Part shown: positions 61,921-64,000 of the stretch, one piece after another
How positions within the stretch are numbered: position 1 is the stretch's first letter
How the letters are laid out: each line of letters begins with the position of its first letter
Assembly: GCA_965219175.1 (NCBI GenBank)
Contig: CBDCNI010000001.1
Coordinates: 1,054,001 to 1,118,000 of the forward strand
DNA length: 64,000 bases
Source of the DNA: JBBPZK01 sp965219175
GTDB lineage: Bacteria > Actinomycetota > Rubrobacteria > Rubrobacterales > Rubrobacteraceae
Reading direction: 5' to 3'
Made by a program: the position numbers and the translations under genes
The notes under the pieces: generated by a model
Databases searched by the model: none
Told to the model about the DNA's origin: nothing
Seen by the model: only the letters and a program-made list of their open reading frames with translations

Positions 61921-63081
61921 ATGGATATTGAGATTGGCAAAGGAAAAACCGCGCGCCGGGCGTACGGTCTCGATGAGATCGCCATAGTCCCGAGTCGCCG
62001 AACCAGAGACCCCGAAGACGTAGACATCTCTTGGAGCCTCGGGAACTTACAGTTGGATCTACCATGCCTGGCGAGCGCCCTCGACGCCGCCGTGGACCCG
62101 GAGACGGCCGGAATAATCGGCTCGTTGGGCGGGCTCGCGGTGCTCAACCTGGAAGGTATACAGACGAGGTACGAAGACCCGGCGCCCGTCCTCGAAGAGA
62201 TAGCGAGTCTCCCCCAGCACAAGGCCACGCGCATAATGCAGGAGATCTACGCCGAGCCGATCAAGGAAGAGCTTATCTTCCGTCGCGTCCAGGAGATAAA
62301 AGACAAAGGCGTCATCGCCGCCGCCTCCCTCACCCCCCAACGCGTCGAGAAGTACCACCGGGCGGCAATAGAGGCCGGCCTCGACGTGCTCGTCATTCAG
62401 GGGACAGTCGTCTCGGCCGAACACGTCTCCCAGTCCGTAGAGCCGCTCAACCTGATGGAGTTCATCCCGTCCCTGAACGTGCCGGTGGTCGTCGGAGGAT
62501 GCGCGAGCTACTCGACGGCGCTCCACCTCATGCGAACCGGGGCCGTAGGGGTGCTCGTGGGTGTGGGACCGGGTCGCATTTGCACGACGCGTGGCGTAAT
62601 AGGTGTCGGGGTGCCGCAGGCGACGGCAGTTTCGGACGCGGCTGCCGCGAGGATGCGCCACTATCTCGAAACCGGCGAGTACGTCAACGTCATTGCTGAT
62701 GGCGGGATGCGGACCGGCGGTGAGATCGCCAAAGCGATAACCTGCGGCGCCGACGCCGTGATGCTCGGCAGCGCGTTCGCGAAGGCCGAGGAGTCGCCGG
62801 GTCGAGGCAGCTCGTGGGGGATGGCGACATTCCATCCTACGCTCCCACGCGGTACCAGGATAAAGACCGAGACCGTAGGTACTCTGGAGGAGATCATGGT
62901 AGGCCCGGCCCGCGAGAACGACGGGACCCTCAACCTCATGGGCGCCCTCAGGATGAGCATGGCGACGACCGGCTACCAGAATATCAAGGAGTTCCAGAAA
63001 GCCGAGGTCATGTACGCGCCGTCGCTCGCCACCGAAGGGAAGGTCGAGCAACGCTCCCAGGGCGTCGGGATGGGGAGGTAG
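61921..63081 (+). CDS. guaB3: GuaB3 family IMP dehydrogenase-related protein
   Basis: A 386-residue protein of the actinobacterial GuaB3 family, related to IMP dehydrogenase/GMP reductase. ALDAAVDPETAGIIGSLGGL, LVGVGPGRICTTRGVIGVGV (with the catalytic Cys in GRICTTRG) and VIADGGMRTGGEIAKAI are visible; there are no CBS domains. The exact reaction (IMP dehydrogenase or GMP reductase-like) is not settled by sequence. It heads an operon with guaA, 7 bases apart, behind a leader terminator. Confidence 0.92.
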   Translation: MDIEIGKGKTARRAYGLDEIAIVPSRRTRDPEDVDISWSLGNLQLDLPCLASALDAAVDPETAGIIGSLGGLAVLNLEGIQTRYEDPAPVLEEIASLPQHKATRIMQEIYAEPIKEELIFRRVQEIKDKGVIAAASLTPQRVEKYHRAAIEAGLDVLVIQGTVVSAEHVSQSVEPLNLMEFIPSLNVPVVVGGCASYSTALHLMRTGAVGVLVGVGPGRICTTRGVIGVGVPQATAVSDAAAARMRHYLETGEYVNVIADGGMRTGGEIAKAITCGADAVMLGSAFAKAEESPGRGSSWGMATFHPTLPRGTRIKTETVGTLEEIMVGPARENDGTLNLMGALRMSMATTGYQNIKEFQKAEVMYAPSLATEGKVEQRSQGVGMGR

Positions 63082-63088
63082 CGAAACC

Positions 63089-64000
63089 TTGATCCTGGTC
63101 CTCGACTTCGGCGGGCAGTACGCTCAACTCATCGCCCGCAGGGTGCGTGAGTGCCGGGTCTACTCGGAGCTTATCCCCCACGATACGCCGGTCGAGGAGA
63201 TAAAACGCAAAAACCCCGAGGGCATCATCCTCTCCGGCGGCCCGAACAGCGTCTACGAAGACGGCGCACCGCGGATAGACCGGGAGTTGCTGGATTTGGA
63301 CGTTCCCGTACTCGGCATCTGCTATGGGATGCAGCTAATGGCGCTCGTGCTCGGCGGGGAGGTCGGGGCCGTACAGATCCGTGAGTACGGCCGCTCGCAG
63401 TTGGAGATCAAAGACCACGAAGGTCTCTTCGCCGGGACCCCGGACGAGCAGAAAGCCTGGACGAGCCATGGCGACGCCGTGTTCGCAGTTCCGGAGGGTT
63501 TTCGAGTTACGGCCGAGACGCCGTCCGTCCCGATCATCGCCTTCGAGAACCCGGAGGCGGGACGGTACGGAGTTCAATTCCATCCGGAGGTGCGCCACAC
63601 CGAGTACGGGATGGAGATCCTAAAGAACTTCCTCTTCGAGGGTTGCGGGTGCGCACCGGAGTGGACGCCGACGAACATCATCACCGAGGCGGTCGAGAAG
63701 ATACAGGAGCAGGTGGGGAACTCGAAGGTCATCTGCGGGCTCTCCGGCGGGGTGGACTCTTCCACGGCTGCGATGCTCGTTCACCGGGCCGTTGGGGACA
63801 ACCTGACGTGCGTGTTCGTAGACCACGGGCTGTTGCGGCAGAACGAGGCCGAGCAGGTCGTGGAGACGTTCGGCAAGAACTCCGAGGTTCCCCTGATCCA
63901 CGTGGACTCGAAGGGACGTTTTCTTGACAAGCTCGCGGGCGTCACCGACCCGGAGGCGAAGCGTAAGATCATCGGCGAGGAGTTCATCCGCACCTTCGAG
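63089..64000 (+). CDS. guaA: GMP synthase (glutamine-hydrolysing), N-terminal part
   Basis: The first 304 residues of GuaA, which aminates XMP to GMP. Class I glutamine amidotransferase domain: VLDFGGQYAQLIARRVREC, ILSGGPNSVYEDGAP, nucleophile Cys in VLGICYGMQLMA, and GVQFHPEV with the catalytic His; then the ATP-pyrophosphatase P-loop CGLSGGVDSSTAA. TTG 63089 follows GGGGAGG at 9 bases and directly precedes the family start. It continues past the window end. Confidence 0.96.
   Translation, partial: MILVLDFGGQYAQLIARRVRECRVYSELIPHDTPVEEIKRKNPEGIILSGGPNSVYEDGAPRIDRELLDLDVPVLGICYGMQLMALVLGGEVGAVQIREYGRSQLEIKDHEGLFAGTPDEQKAWTSHGDAVFAVPEGFRVTAETPSVPIIAFENPEAGRYGVQFHPEVRHTEYGMEILKNFLFEGCGCAPEWTPTNIITEAVEKIQEQVGNSKVICGLSGGVDSSTAAMLVHRAVGDNLTCVFVDHGLLRQNEAEQVVETFGKNSEVPLIHVDSKGRFLDKLAGVTDPEAKRKIIGEEFIRTFE

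Overview
The window reads as one contiguous chromosomal stretch of a high-GC actinobacterium (roughly 60% GC by eye). Gene content suggests the Rubrobacteria or a close relative: an HspR-containing dnaK operon, an MtrA/MtrB/LpqB-like operon, GuaB3, a 2-phosphoglycerate kinase and LPxTG-type surface proteins, combined with traits more familiar from Firmicutes (a glmS ribozyme, a CIRCE operator, RNase HIII, Opu-type betaine uptake). The genus assignment is inference. Many genes overlap by 4 bases, and GTG and TTG starts are common.

Layout. 1-9390 is a cobalamin operon: cbiA (partial), cbiL, cbiF, cbiD, cbiET fusion, cbiGH fusion, a VOC protein, a small ferredoxin, cbiC, cbiX with a His-rich tail, and cobT; birA overlaps its end and a tRNA-Arg(CCU) faces it. 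10593-15003 is a glycine betaine/choline-type ABC importer with two tandem substrate-binding lipoproteins. 15022-17594 is a worn region: a nucleotidyltransferase remnant fused by deletion to the tail of an amino-acid permease, a sulfotransferase and a frameshifted ribbon-helix-helix antitoxin remnant. 17634-21875 holds glycyl-tRNA synthetase, a DUF4126 membrane protein, 2-phosphoglycerate kinase and small proteins. 21829-26174 (minus) is a four-gene response regulator / kinase / beta-propeller lipoprotein / anchored-protein operon. 26374-31056 is dnaK-grpE-dnaJ-hspR plus a B-box membrane protein. 31283-37890 holds coiled-coil proteins, a SAM hydrolase, a FemAB-like transferase, a lone PilT ATPase and a GT2-GtrA glycosyltransferase. 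37987-42038 carries acylphosphatase, RNase HIII, threonine aldolase, two GNAT enzymes and a DUF1624 membrane protein. 42222-46777 has the glmS ribozyme and glmS, a Na+/H+ antiporter, RidA and TatA. 46885-53904 has a lipid kinase, AcpS, Nnr, a duplicated LPxTG-type surface protein, a CBS protein, alanine racemase and small proteins. 53911-57426 joins a uracil-DNA-glycosylase-like gene to the t6A set tsaE-tsaB-rimI-tsaD. 57539-64000 has an M23 peptidase with a Lys/Pro-rich tail, a zinc-ribbon protein, CIRCE-controlled groEL, a 28-residue membrane peptide, and guaB3 behind a leader terminator followed by guaA (partial).

Most notable observations: (i) a convincing glmS ribozyme in an actinobacterial-looking genome; (ii) three genes (10593, 25455, 41250) whose conserved N-termini are encoded upstream of any ATG, GTG or TTG, each with a Shine-Dalgarno 7 nt before a near-cognate ACG or ATC codon; (iii) four promoters whose -10 box lies exactly 6 nt before the start codon, as in leaderless mRNAs; (iv) a leader terminator before guaB3; (v) HspR-type and HrcA-type operators in the same window on dnaK and groEL; and (vi) two decayed loci that show their mutational events. 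No CRISPR array, insertion sequence, prophage or defence island was seen.
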